Source: Rhodopirellula baltica
GTDB taxonomy: Bacteria; Planctomycetota; Planctomycetia; Pirellulales; Pirellulaceae
Direction: 5' to 3'
DNA length: 64,000 nucleotides
NCBI GenBank assembly: GCA_002901265.1
Contig: PPHI01000037.1
Location: 248,001 to 312,000 of the forward strand
Each line of letters starts with the position of its first letter. Within the stretch, counting starts at the first letter, position 1. Both the position numbers and the translations under genes were made by a program. The notes under the pieces are model-generated. The model worked only from the letters and a program-made list of their open reading frames with translations. It was not told the DNA's origin and did no database searches. This document shows positions 56,298 through 64,000 of this stretch, piece by piece.

Positions 56298-56341
56298 TGT
56301 GGCTGATGAGAACCATCGCAGCAATCACTGCGGCCGCAAAA

Positions 56342-56935
56342 CAGTATCCAATGAGCCGCATGAAGCGAGCCACGGTCCCGTCACGCCACCACCAAATCAC
56401 CGACGACGAAACGATTGCAAATTGGTTCGCACCGAAAGCATCCAATTAGCCGCATGGCGCTAGCCACGGTTCCGTCACACCACCTCAAATCACCGACGAT
56501 GAAACGATTGCAAATCGCAAAATGAACATTGCAAATTGCAAAGTGTCTTGCACCCAGAAGCATCCAATCAAGAAACCGCTCGCTAGCGCGAAAGCGGCTG
56601 ATGGGAGACGCCCAACCCAATCGATCGCGGCAATCAAACAGTATCCAATTAGCCGCATGGCGCTAGCCACGGTTCCGTCACACCACCCCAAATCACCGAC
56701 GATGAAACGATTGCAAACTACAAATCGCTTCGCACCGAAACAGCATCCAATTAGCCGCATGGCGCTAGCCACGGTTCCGGCACACCACCTCAAATCACCG
56801 ACGATGAAACGATTGCAAATCGCAAAATGAACATTGCAAATTGCTAATTGGCTTGCACCGAAAGCATCCAATCAAGAAACCGCTCTCTAGCGCGAAGGCG
56901 GCTGATGGGAGACGCCCAACCCAAACGATTGCGAC
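56342..56935. repeat. Degenerate intergenic repeat cluster (four units of about 100 bp, two of a longer unit)
   Basis: Four copies begin near 56342, 56438, 56639 and 56741 with GCATCCAATTAGCCGCATGG-like starts and run through CACGGTTCCGTCACACCACC and AAATCACCGACGATGAAACG. A second module, GAAACCGCTCGCTAGCGCGA to GGGAGACGCCCAACCCA, follows copies two and four near 56571-56620 and 56873-56923. The higher-order period is about 300 bp. No supported gene is present, although frames on both strands stay open because repeats lack stops. Confidence 0.85.
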
Positions 56936-57046
56936 AAGCACTGCGGCCGTAATAAAGAAAACGCCGATGGCGGGGGGGCCATCGGCGCTATCGTTAATGG
57001 AAGTGGGGACCGCTAGAAGGATCCGACGTGGGCTGACCTAATCGGA

Positions 57047-58327
57047 TCAAGCACTCTTCGTAGTAGGCATCTGAAACAAGTTGTACTTGCCCGCGACCAC
57101 GTCTTCATCGATCGTGTACACCTTGCCGCGTTCTTGATCGGGCAAATCGTACATGATGTCCAACATCACTTCCTCCAGGATCCCACGCAACCCTCGGGCA
57201 CCGACGCCTTTATCGAGGGCACGGCGGGCAACCTGGTGCAATGCTCCTTCGGTGAAATGGAGTTCACAGTTTTCCATTTCGAAGAGTGCCTGGAACTGCT
57301 TCGTCAAAGCGTTCTTGGGCTCCCGGAGCACTCGAACGAGTCCTTCTTCATCCAGCTCTTGCAGGTAGCTAATCACTGGCAAACGGCCGACGAGTTCCGG
57401 AATCAACCCGAACTGCATCACGTCTTCCACTTGGATTTCGGCGACCAACTCCGCAGGTGTCTGCTCGTTGACTTTTCCGGCACCTTCGCCGAAGCCCAAG
57501 GTCTTGTGACCGAGCCGTTGGCGAATGATGTCTTCGATACCGACAAACGTTCCGCCGACGATGAACAGAATGTTGCTGGTATCTAGCTGGATGTACTGTT
57601 GCTCGGGGTGCTTCCGTCCGCCTTGAGGTGGAACGTTGGCGACGGTGCCTTCGAGCATTTTCAGCAAGCTCTGCTGAACGCCTTCGCCGGACACGTCACG
57701 TGTGATCGAGACGTTGCCGCCGGTCTTTCCGATCTTATCGACTTCGTCGATGTACAGAATACCGCGCTGTGCCGCTTCGACATCAAAGTCAGCCGCATGC
57801 AGAAGCTTCAGCAACAAGTTTTCGACGTCTTCACCGACATAGCCGGCTTCGGTCAACGTGGTGGCATCACCGATCGCGAAGGGGACATCCAGCATGCGGG
57901 CGAGTGATCGTGCAAGCAACGTTTTGCCGCTTCCGGTCGGTCCGCAAAGCAGGATGTTGCTCTTCTCGATCTCGACTTCGCTGTTGCCTTCCCAACCGCT
58001 GGTCAGACGTTTGTAATGGTTATGAACGGCGACAGCCAAAACGCGTTTGGCAGACGACTGGCCGATCACGTATTCATCGAGATGCTCGACGATTTTGCGT
58101 GGCGAGGGAATCTCTTTGAAGAGTTTCTTGCTCGGTCCACGACGGCGCTCCTCTTGCTCAAGAATGGATTGGCAAAGGTCGATACATTCGGCACAGATGT
58201 AAACGTCGCCAGGTCCTTCGACCAGCGGGCCGACATCACGATAGCTCTTTCGACAAAACGAACAGTAAGCGTTCTTTTTGTTCGACGAACTACCGCGAGT
58301 GCTGTTGTTGTTATCCTTGACGGGCAT
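57047..58327 (-). CDS. clpX: ATP-dependent Clp protease ATP-binding subunit ClpX
   Basis: The 426-residue AAA+ unfoldase feeds ClpP. An N-terminal zinc-binding domain has Cys22, Cys25, Cys45 and Cys48 ([20 protein letters not shown]). Walker A is GPTGSGKT at 129-136, and Walker B lies in [12 protein letters not shown]. The pore loop region [11 protein letters not shown] and [13 protein letters not shown] follow. The sensor 2 region is [17 protein letters not shown]. The start is ATG 58327 ([15 protein letters not shown]). No clpP is adjacent in the window. The length is close to the usual 420-430. Confidence 0.98.
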   Translation of the reverse strand: MPVKDNNNSTRGSSSNKKNAYCSFCRKSYRDVGPLVEGPGDVYICAECIDLCQSILEQEERRRGPSKKLFKEIPSPRKIVEHLDEYVIGQSSAKRVLAVAVHNHYKRLTSGWEGNSEVEIEKSNILLCGPTGSGKTLLARSLARMLDVPFAIGDATTLTEAGYVGEDVENLLLKLLHAADFDVEAAQRGILYIDEVDKIGKTGGNVSITRDVSGEGVQQSLLKMLEGTVANVPPQGGRKHPEQQYIQLDTSNILFIVGGTFVGIEDIIRQRLGHKTLGFGEGAGKVNEQTPAELVAEIQVEDVMQFGLIPELVGRLPVISYLQELDEEGLVRVLREPKNALTKQFQALFEMENCELHFTEGALHQVARRALDKGVGARGLRGILEEVMLDIMYDLPDQERGKVYTIDEDVVAGKYNLFQMPTTKSA

Positions 58328-58713
58328 AAACGACTCCTATTGCGTTCGTGCAGCCTCATCTAATTTGACTACGTAGGGAGTTGCCAGGCGATTGCCATTC
58401 GCACCGGCGCTACGCATCCCGTCAAATCATACGAGACGTTACAGAACTGCTTTCGAACGGTTCGGCCCAATGTCCAGGCAACCTCATCGTTGTCCGAAAC
58501 CGGTCAAGACCGGAGGGAGGGGACAACAAGGAGTCATCCATAACGGATGCCTGAACCCTGGTTGGTAAACGAGTTGGGTAAATGGTTTCCGAAGCCGATA
58601 GCCCAGTTGAAATTGGGAGGGCCAACTGCGGAAAAGGTGTTCGCGTCCCGGCGATGGATCAATCAATCCACAAAGCGGATCGATGGAAGGTCCAGTTCAT
58701 TTGGTCAGGCAGA
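58328..58713. other. Gap upstream of clpX
   Basis: No supported gene in about 385 bp; it holds the clpX promoter region and the 3' flank of the SHOCT-like gene. No hairpin or operator called. Confidence 0.4.
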
Positions 58714-58998
58714 TCAACCCGACGGTTTCGACTCGGAATCCGATTCGACACCCTCGGCCAATTCGCCGTCTCCGGATTGAGTCCGAGACGCTGCCTGTAT
58801 TGTTCGGAATTCTTCTTCACTGATGTCACCTTTCAAACGCATTTCTTGCAAGTTTAAAGGCTCGTCAGCACTCGGCTCCCAGTCTCCACTGGTGTAGTCG
58901 CGCAACCTTGCCACGAGGAAAAATGCGGCCACAGACAGGACGGTCATAATCAGCAATGCAAGACCAGCCTTCAATGCTGGATCACTCAACAATCCCAT
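58714..58998 (-). CDS. Small membrane protein with SHOCT-like tail
   Basis: The 94-residue protein has one helix (LKAGLALLIMTVLSVAAFFLVARL, cited as about 9-32). A C-terminal segment, LNLQEMRLKGDISEEEFRTI (about 49-68), resembles the SHOCT motif (L-x-x-L-K-x-x-G-x-I-x-x-E-E-F). SHOCT segments often mediate oligomerisation. It ends with an acidic tail. The start is ATG 58998. It is a plausible real gene by size, helix and motif. Confidence 0.75.
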   Translation of the reverse strand: MGLLSDPALKAGLALLIMTVLSVAAFFLVARLRDYTSGDWEPSADEPLNLQEMRLKGDISEEEFRTIQAASRTQSGDGELAEGVESDSESKPSG

Positions 58999-59200
58999 TA
59001 CTACCGCTCATCTCTAACACGCTCTCAGGACACCCGAATTGGCTCATCCGCGAACACTGCATGATATGAGTGTCCAGGATGGCGGGTCCAGCAGTTTTGC
59101 CCGTGTGAAACACTTTTTTCGGGTTTCACGCAATTTCAGTCAACAGCGATTTGAAAGCTTTCTAGTCGGGAGGTCGCCGATTTCGACAATTATCTGCCGA

Positions 59201-60046
59201 CTAACTGCCGCCGTTTTCGCGAACCACCGAAATAGCTTGCTCTGCCAACGCCAATCCGGTCCGGCCATGTCCGTATGCCCGAAAGATCACCGGCCCCGTA
59301 AATCCACTTTGGGTCATCACCTCCCAAACCCGGCCCATATCGATATCGCCCTGCCCAAACGATTGGTCACCGCCACGCTCCAAATCAGGCTCGCATAGAT
59401 AGACGCAGCTCAGACGGTGCTGCATCCTCGCCAGCCGCGCCCCGATCGGAAACTCGCCGCCAACGACCATTTCCCCGACATCCGCAGCCAGCCGAAGTGG
59501 CGTATCATTGCCAACCCATTGCCCAAATCGCTCAAAGTGGGCCACCGTCGGAATCGCATGCTCGGTCACCGGTCGCAGCGCCAAGCACGTCCCCACTGCT
59601 GCGGCGCGTTCGGCCAGCGGAGTCGTCGCGGCGGCTAGTCGCTCGAGCGTCCCCTCGCTTTGCCCACACCCCCGGCCGGTGGAAAACGTGATCGCGAGCG
59701 GGCTCATCTCTGCCGTCGCTTCGATCCACCGCTGGACTTTGGTCATCGCCGCCTGTTGCTCCGCGGCCACATCGCATGCCAGCGAGAACCCCTCCGGCCG
59801 CCGCGGCCGATCCAAAAATGGCGAGTCTAAATCAATCACCACTCGCAATTCATGCTCTTTGCTGATCGCGGCGATCTCTGCCGTTCGGCTTTCAAACCAT
59901 GGCAACCCCAGATCCCAGACCCCACGTCGCGGTGCGATCGCAATCGCACCGAACCCCATCTCGGCCAGGATCGGTATCAGATCCATGACATCATGGAAAT
60001 CCAAACTGCTGCAATGGAACCCGGGGATCATCGTTTCTTTGGTCAT
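59201..60046 (-). CDS. TIM-barrel sugar phosphate isomerase/epimerase-like protein
   Basis: The 281-residue protein has the AP-endonuclease-family-2 TIM-barrel pattern. MIPGFHCSSLDFHDVMDLIPILAEMGFGAIAIAP is the span about residues 6-39. LRVVIDLDSPF, LPLRLAADVGEMVVGG and RLSCVYLCEPD follow, and FRAYGHGRTGLALAEQA is near the end. The usual metal Glu/Asp/His ligands are only partly recognisable, so specificity is uncertain. The UbiA gene's stop is 99 bp upstream, so the two may be co-transcribed. In ebo-type clusters a TIM-barrel and a UbiA protein occur together; this pairing is suggestive but incomplete. Confidence 0.8.
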   Translation of the reverse strand: MTKETMIPGFHCSSLDFHDVMDLIPILAEMGFGAIAIAPRRGVWDLGLPWFESRTAEIAAISKEHELRVVIDLDSPFLDRPRRPEGFSLACDVAAEQQAAMTKVQRWIEATAEMSPLAITFSTGRGCGQSEGTLERLAAATTPLAERAAAVGTCLALRPVTEHAIPTVAHFERFGQWVGNDTPLRLAADVGEMVVGGEFPIGARLARMQHRLSCVYLCEPDLERGGDQSFGQGDIDMGRVWEVMTQSGFTGPVIFRAYGHGRTGLALAEQAISVVRENGGS

Positions 60047-60145
60047 GCGTTCCTGTGGTCATACCGATGCCGTCAAACAAAACGCTCCGCCGGCAACCAT
60101 CTTAACCGCTAATCGCATGAAACCCGAGTCGTTTCACTCGTCGGA

Positions 60146-61132
60146 CTAAGTCACCTGCAACTTTGCCGACAGAAAGATCGCCGGCGCCACCAACGCAAAC
60201 ACGGCGAGTCCCCACTCCTGCCCCGCACCCAAGAATGCGAACGCGGCTGAGAAAGGAATGATCGTCAACAGAGCGGCTCGGATCGTCATGCCGATCGCCT
60301 TCGGACTAGAACGGACTTGCAACCGGGCCGCGCGAATCACCACCGGAACCGCAATCAGCACCATCATGATTGCGAATTGCCCCGAGGGACGAACCGCCAA
60401 ACCGAGCTGCTGCTCTTTGGTCGCCAACCCCGGCGCAAACGCCAACATCAAGATCCCAATCAGGATCAATGCTAACCCCGTTCGACGGTTCGTCGGGTCA
60501 CCGCCCATTGCCTCATCGCGGGCCAGCGTTGTGATCCCCATCACGTACACCCCAAAGCCAAGTGCCGCCGACCAAACAAATCGCGGGATCTCGGGGGCAC
60601 CATTGACGACCGGCAATACCACCGAAGCCCCCAACAGAAAACTGAGGAAGCGACAGGCGCCCATCGCGGCGGGCGCGTACGGCGTCGGCTTTAGCGGACC
60701 GTCATAAGTAACGATCATGCACGCAAGCGCCACCGAAACCGCGGCAGGCAACCACGTTCTTGCGACCGCATCACCAACATCGACATAACCGCTGGCAGCC
60801 CCCACGATCACACCGATGATCAACAAAACCCAACCCGCGCGGCGGGCGGCAAACAGTGAAACGGCACCGCTCGGAATCGGTCGCTGTGGACGCTCACGGC
60901 GGTCTTTCTCGACGTCGAAAACATCGTTCAACACCATCCCCGCCCAATACAAACAAACGCCTGCCAACAAAACCATCGCAAAACGCGCCGGGGAAACCAA
61001 GCCGCCCGCGACCAATAAGTACGCGCCGCTGACATCGGCCAAAATCGTAAATACGGTCGGCAAACGGACCAATTGCATCCAACCGAACAACGTCGGCGAT
61101 TGCGACGACGGACTAGCAGCAGACTCAGCCAT
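60146..61132 (-). CDS. UbiA-family prenyltransferase (EboC-like)
   Basis: The 328-residue protein starts at ATG 61132; a TTG at 61153 is an alternative. It has about eight to nine hydrophobic helices. The UbiA signature is NDVFDVEKDRRERPQRPIPSG, cited here as the span 69-89, with N69, D70, D73 and D77 binding Mg-diphosphate. LVRLPTVFTILADVSGAYLL near the start resembles the EboC subgroup. UbiA enzymes transfer prenyl groups to aromatic acceptors in the membrane. The usual second Asp-rich motif is weak (TLARDEAMGG). The TIM-barrel gene lies 99 bp downstream. Confidence 0.88.
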   Translation of the reverse strand: MAESAASPSSQSPTLFGWMQLVRLPTVFTILADVSGAYLLVAGGLVSPARFAMVLLAGVCLYWAGMVLNDVFDVEKDRRERPQRPIPSGAVSLFAARRAGWVLLIIGVIVGAASGYVDVGDAVARTWLPAAVSVALACMIVTYDGPLKPTPYAPAAMGACRFLSFLLGASVVLPVVNGAPEIPRFVWSAALGFGVYVMGITTLARDEAMGGDPTNRRTGLALILIGILMLAFAPGLATKEQQLGLAVRPSGQFAIMMVLIAVPVVIRAARLQVRSSPKAIGMTIRAALLTIIPFSAAFAFLGAGQEWGLAVFALVAPAIFLSAKLQVT

Positions 61133-61260
61133 GGGGATCCCAGAACGTATCAATCAGGCAAGGAAATAATCAAATCAAACCACTCGGCGGCAGCACATTG
61201 TCGCACAGTTAAGAACACACGACACAGTGGCTCAGTCAATACAACGGGCCTCAATAAAAC

Positions 61261-61309
61261 AAGGCACGGGGGCACCGAGAATCTCTGATTCCCGTGTCGC
61301 CCGTGCCTT
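61261..61309 (-). terminator. Terminator downstream of the TlpA-like gene
   Basis: AAGGCACGGG pairs with CCCGTGCCTT across a partly paired arm. On the minus strand the stem is followed by GTTTTATT. It lies in the gap between the TlpA-like gene and UbiA. Confidence 0.65.
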
Positions 61310-61380
61310 ATCTGTTGAATGCGTGCCTTGTCGTTCGACCGCGTACGCAGGGTGCCCCTGCCTATTCGCCGACCGCCGAA

Positions 61381-62511
61381 TTATTCTTCGACCGGCGCTT
61401 CGTCGCTGCCGCCTTCAAGCTTGCTTTGTAGTTCATCGAGCAGCAATTGCAAACGACGCTTTTGCGCGCTTGAAGCGCCTTCGGCCAACTCCAACGCCTT
61501 CTTCTGTGCGTCAACTGCCGATTTGTAGTCTTCTTCCATCGCAAAGTAGCGAGCCATCACTTCAAAACAGGCCGCCTTTTGTTCGGCAACTTCGGCGGTC
61601 TCCGATTCGGCCTTCAGTGCCGAAGTGATATCGCCAACCAACGGTCCCAGGTCGCCACCGTTTTGGCCGATGCCGTACAACTGCATCGCGAAGTTCAACA
61701 GTGCAGGCGGATTCCCCTTCAGCTCTTTCAGCTGACCGCGGTAGTGATCGAAGTCTTCTTCGACCGCGGTGCCAGTCAACAAGCGGAACTGGTGACGGAT
61801 GTTGATCCAATTGGATTTGAATTCTTCGTTTGGCGCCGAGGCGATTTGCTCTTCAAGGATCTTGCCTGCCTCTTCGATTTTGCCACGTCCGGCCAACATC
61901 GCGAACTGCTGCAATGTCTCTTCAAACTGCTTCTGCTGCTCACGCTCCAACTTGAACGCGTCGCGATCCCACGAATCGTTGATCACTTTGGCCAACGGTT
62001 CGTCCATCTCCATCGGGTGACCGATCCATTCGACGATCCCCGACTTGCCAACGATGAACGCGGCGGGGATCCCGTTTTGCCCAGCGGCTTGCATGTAGTC
62101 TTTGTGTGACGAACCGTCTGGATCACTGGTCAACGTGTACGGCGAGGTCACGACGGCGAACGTTTCCTCTTTCCCCGGATAGGGCTCTTTCAATTTGGCC
62201 GAAACGGTCTCTTCGTCTTCGTCGCTGATGCTGACGATTTGCACATTGTCACCGCGATACTTCTGCTGCAATTCGGCGAGGTGCGGCATGCTGGCCACGC
62301 ATGGCGGACACCAAGTCGCCCAAAACTCGACAACATAGACGTTGCCTTTTTTAAAGTCCGTTACTTTGGCATCGCCTTCTTCGTAGTAGTGGGCGATGTC
62401 TAGCGAAGGGGCTTTTGAACCGACATCAAGATCGGCTTCCGCCTGTGCGGGACGCGTCGTCATCGCGGCCGTCGCGGCGCAGCAGATGAGAGCTAAGGCA
62501 TAACGTTTCAT
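61381..62511 (-). CDS. TlpA-like thioredoxin-fold protein with TPR-like C-terminal extension
   Basis: The 376-residue protein starts at ATG 62511; a GTG at 62520 is an alternative. A signal peptide (YALALICCAATAAMTTRPAQA) precedes a TlpA/AhpC-like domain, with VVEFWATWCPPCVASMPHL and CPPC at 68-71. GIPAAFIVGKSGIVEWIGHP carries the cis-Pro loop region. The C-terminal 180 residues are helical, with EEAGKILEEQIASAP and EDYKSAVDAQKKALELAEG giving a TPR-like pattern. It likely acts as a periplasmic thiol-disulfide reductase with a binding extension. A following hairpin terminates the transcript. Confidence 0.9.
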   Translation of the reverse strand: MKRYALALICCAATAAMTTRPAQAEADLDVGSKAPSLDIAHYYEEGDAKVTDFKKGNVYVVEFWATWCPPCVASMPHLAELQQKYRGDNVQIVSISDEDEETVSAKLKEPYPGKEETFAVVTSPYTLTSDPDGSSHKDYMQAAGQNGIPAAFIVGKSGIVEWIGHPMEMDEPLAKVINDSWDRDAFKLEREQQKQFEETLQQFAMLAGRGKIEEAGKILEEQIASAPNEEFKSNWINIRHQFRLLTGTAVEEDFDHYRGQLKELKGNPPALLNFAMQLYGIGQNGGDLGPLVGDITSALKAESETAEVAEQKAACFEVMARYFAMEEDYKSAVDAQKKALELAEGASSAQKRRLQLLLDELQSKLEGGSDEAPVEE

Positions 62512-62889
62512 CGAGTTCACTCAGTAGGAGTCAGGTTGGACGGTTTGTGGAATTGGCATTCTAATGCAGGATCCGACTCGAATTGGAGCCGGCTTTATCG
62601 CGAATTCTCCACTACGGAGACGACAATGCCCGCGTTCGGGTGCCCTGCAAGAAAGATGCCTAAATGTCGGCCATTCCCGCCGTAATTTGCTTTCAAGCCA
62701 AACTTCGCGACACCGCACCGAGACGATCACGCCGAAACGACTTTCCGCGGAACTTTGCCCGATCGACGGGGTTCACACGGCTACCCGAAGCCCCACCGTC
62801 GCGCAGCGCTGAAACGCTCGGTCCCATGCGAACGCCCCTACACACCCAACACAAACGGCCGGCGTCCGACTGGCCATGGAGTGAATTCG
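62512..62889. other. Divergent intergenic region between TlpA-like and PQQ-propeller genes
   Basis: No supported gene. The right-hand gene has GGAG eight bases before its ATG. No promoter or operator called. Confidence 0.4.
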
Positions 62890-64000
62890 ATGAGTGATAT
62901 TGCCAGTCGTCGTCCTAACCGAAATTCGGCACGACGTCGTTTCACTTCCCTTTTGGCCGCCCCACTGATGGGCGCACTCCTGACCGGCTCGCTGCTCGGA
63001 GCAACCGCTTCGATCGCATCAGCATCCGATTGGACTCGATTTCTCGGCCCCCACGGCAGTTCGGTCGCCCAAGACGCAAAAGGCCTCGTCGAGCAGTGGG
63101 GCGATGACGAAAACATTCTCTGGAAAGCGGACCTTCCCGGCCGAGGCGTCTCCAGCCCCATCATTGTCGCGGACAAAGTCTTCGTCACCAGCTATTCGGG
63201 TTACGGCACCGGCGGTGAGAACGAAAAGATGGACGACCTCAAGCGGCACCTGACGTGCTTCGATGCTAATTCGGGCAGCCAACTCTGGACGAAAACAATC
63301 GACGCCGTGTTGCCGGAAGATCCGTACAGCCCGCCAGGTGTCACTTCGCACGGCTACGCCAGCCACACCCCGGTCAGTGACGGTAAAAACGTTTTTGTTT
63401 TTCTGGGAAAGTCCGGTGTCATCGCCTATGACCTCGACGGCAACGAAAAGTGGCGTCGCAGCGTCGGTACCGGCAGTGGTCCACAAAAATGGGGCTCTGC
63501 GGCCAGCCCGATCCTTTACCAATCCGGTGACAAATCACTGCTGATCGTTACCGCATCAGAAGAAAGTGAATCGCTGGTCGCTTTCGATACAGAAACCGGC
63601 AACGAAGCCTGGAAGTCAGAAGCGGCCAGCCTTGCGGGTTCCTGGAGCACGCCAAACTTGGCCAAGTCCGACGAAGGAACCGACTTGGTCTTGATGGTCC
63701 CCGGGGAAGTCTGGGGCATGAACCCTGAAACCGGAAAACTCCGCTGGTACTCCCGCGGAACCACTGACAACACAACCTCCGCCAGCCCTATCGTTGTCGG
63801 CGATATCGTCTATGCGATCGGCGGACGCGGTGGCGAATCCGTCGCCGTCCGCACCGGCGGAAGCGGCGACGTCAACGAAACGCATATCGTTTGGGACGCG
63901 AACATTCCCGGCCGCTTTTCATCGCCGATTGCCTACGACGGTCACATTTTTGTCTACAGCGACGGCGTGATCTCGGCGTATGACGCCGAATCCGGTGACC
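62890..64000 (+). CDS. Secreted PQQ-binding-like beta-propeller protein, truncated by window end
   Basis: The open frame starts at ATG 62890 (MSDIASRRPNRNSARRRF), with GGAG upstream, and remains open to base 64000, giving at least 370 residues. A signal peptide core is FTSLLAAPLMGALLTGSL with probable cleavage near SASA. The mature protein opens with DWTRFLGPHGSSVAQDAKGL, the usual start of planctomycete outer-membrane PQQ-propeller proteins. Repeats follow with pattern AFDTETGNEAWKS, NPETGKLRWYS, and SYDGHIFVYS-like strands. It is probably a periplasmic or surface propeller of unknown ligand. The C-terminus lies outside the window. Confidence 0.9.
   Translation, partial: MSDIASRRPNRNSARRRFTSLLAAPLMGALLTGSLLGATASIASASDWTRFLGPHGSSVAQDAKGLVEQWGDDENILWKADLPGRGVSSPIIVADKVFVTSYSGYGTGGENEKMDDLKRHLTCFDANSGSQLWTKTIDAVLPEDPYSPPGVTSHGYASHTPVSDGKNVFVFLGKSGVIAYDLDGNEKWRRSVGTGSGPQKWGSAASPILYQSGDKSLLIVTASEESESLVAFDTETGNEAWKSEAASLAGSWSTPNLAKSDEGTDLVLMVPGEVWGMNPETGKLRWYSRGTTDNTTSASPIVVGDIVYAIGGRGGESVAVRTGGSGDVNETHIVWDANIPGRFSSPIAYDGHIFVYSDGVISAYDAESGD

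Noticed and set aside
56381-56871. Open frames on both strands in the repeat cluster
   Set aside because: They consist of the repeat translated over and over (FAICNVHFAICN-like) and have no starts with ribosome sites.
56342-56935. CRISPR array
   Set aside because: Units are about 100 bp and irregular, spacers are not unique, and no cas genes occur.
59201-61132. Complete ebo gene cluster
   Set aside because: Only two of six genes are adjacent, and the TIM-barrel protein is shorter than EboE.

Overview
The window looks like chromosome from a planctomycete of the Rhodopirellula/Pirellula type. Signs of this are a giant surface protein with an LEPR-XLL-like N-terminal motif, a PEP-CTERM protein, planctomycete-style MoxR/DUF58/VWA and ExbB/ExbD clusters, PQQ-propeller proteins, a Trx/CXXCH/PDZ protein, BBP2-like outer-membrane barrels and an ECF sigma factor. 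Housekeeping genes (clpX, ftsY, pdxH, miaE, trmK, tRNA-Phe) sit among envelope genes. I see no transposase, integrase, CRISPR array or prophage block.

Layout. 0-5.7 kb: a minus-strand repeat-rich giant surface protein whose 3' part is in another frame after a one-base slip in a homopolymer. 6.1-9.0 kb: a GNAT gene divergent from a DUF6916-like gene, a tail-collar (Mdp-like) gene, a PEP-CTERM gene and a Tat-signal gene. 9.0-12.1 kb: a putative membrane anti-sigma, an ECF sigma, a TonB-like membrane protein and pdxH, all minus. 12.4-16.1 kb: YqgE/AlgH, a split cold-shock-domain protein, a secreted protein and a TPR lipoprotein. 16.2-17.5 kb: the Trx/CXXCH/PDZ protein. 17.8-24.4 kb: a four-gene MoxR-DUF58-VWA-VWA operon. 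24.4-27.6 kb: a phosphodiesterase-superfamily protein and a Na+:alanine symporter, then tRNA-Phe at 28.2 kb.

28.5-39.5 kb is the most distinctive block: eight co-directional, tightly packed genes encoding a membrane-anchored TonB-like protein, ExbB, ExbD, a zinc-ribbon/ExbD fusion, a membrane-anchored PQQ propeller, a family-5 solute-binding-like protein, a secreted protein of unknown fold and a small membrane protein. I infer a proton-motive-force-coupled envelope machine.

39.5-50.7 kb: a CE15-like esterase; an overlapping ROK kinase / NagB-PIG-L fusion / TrmK operon; a cNMP-binding protein; an M20 peptidase; Trm112; and several secreted or membrane proteins. 51.0-52.7 kb: miaE and ftsY. 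53.2-56.2 kb: two tandem BBP2-like barrels with Cys-rich N-termini, the second frameshifted. 56.3-57.0 kb: degenerate intergenic repeats. 57.0-64.0 kb: clpX, a SHOCT-like membrane protein, a TIM-barrel isomerase, a UbiA prenyltransferase, a TlpA-like thioredoxin and the start of another PQQ-propeller protein that runs off the window.

Both apparent frameshifts fit a missing base in a short mononucleotide run. They may be sequencing errors rather than true gene decay.
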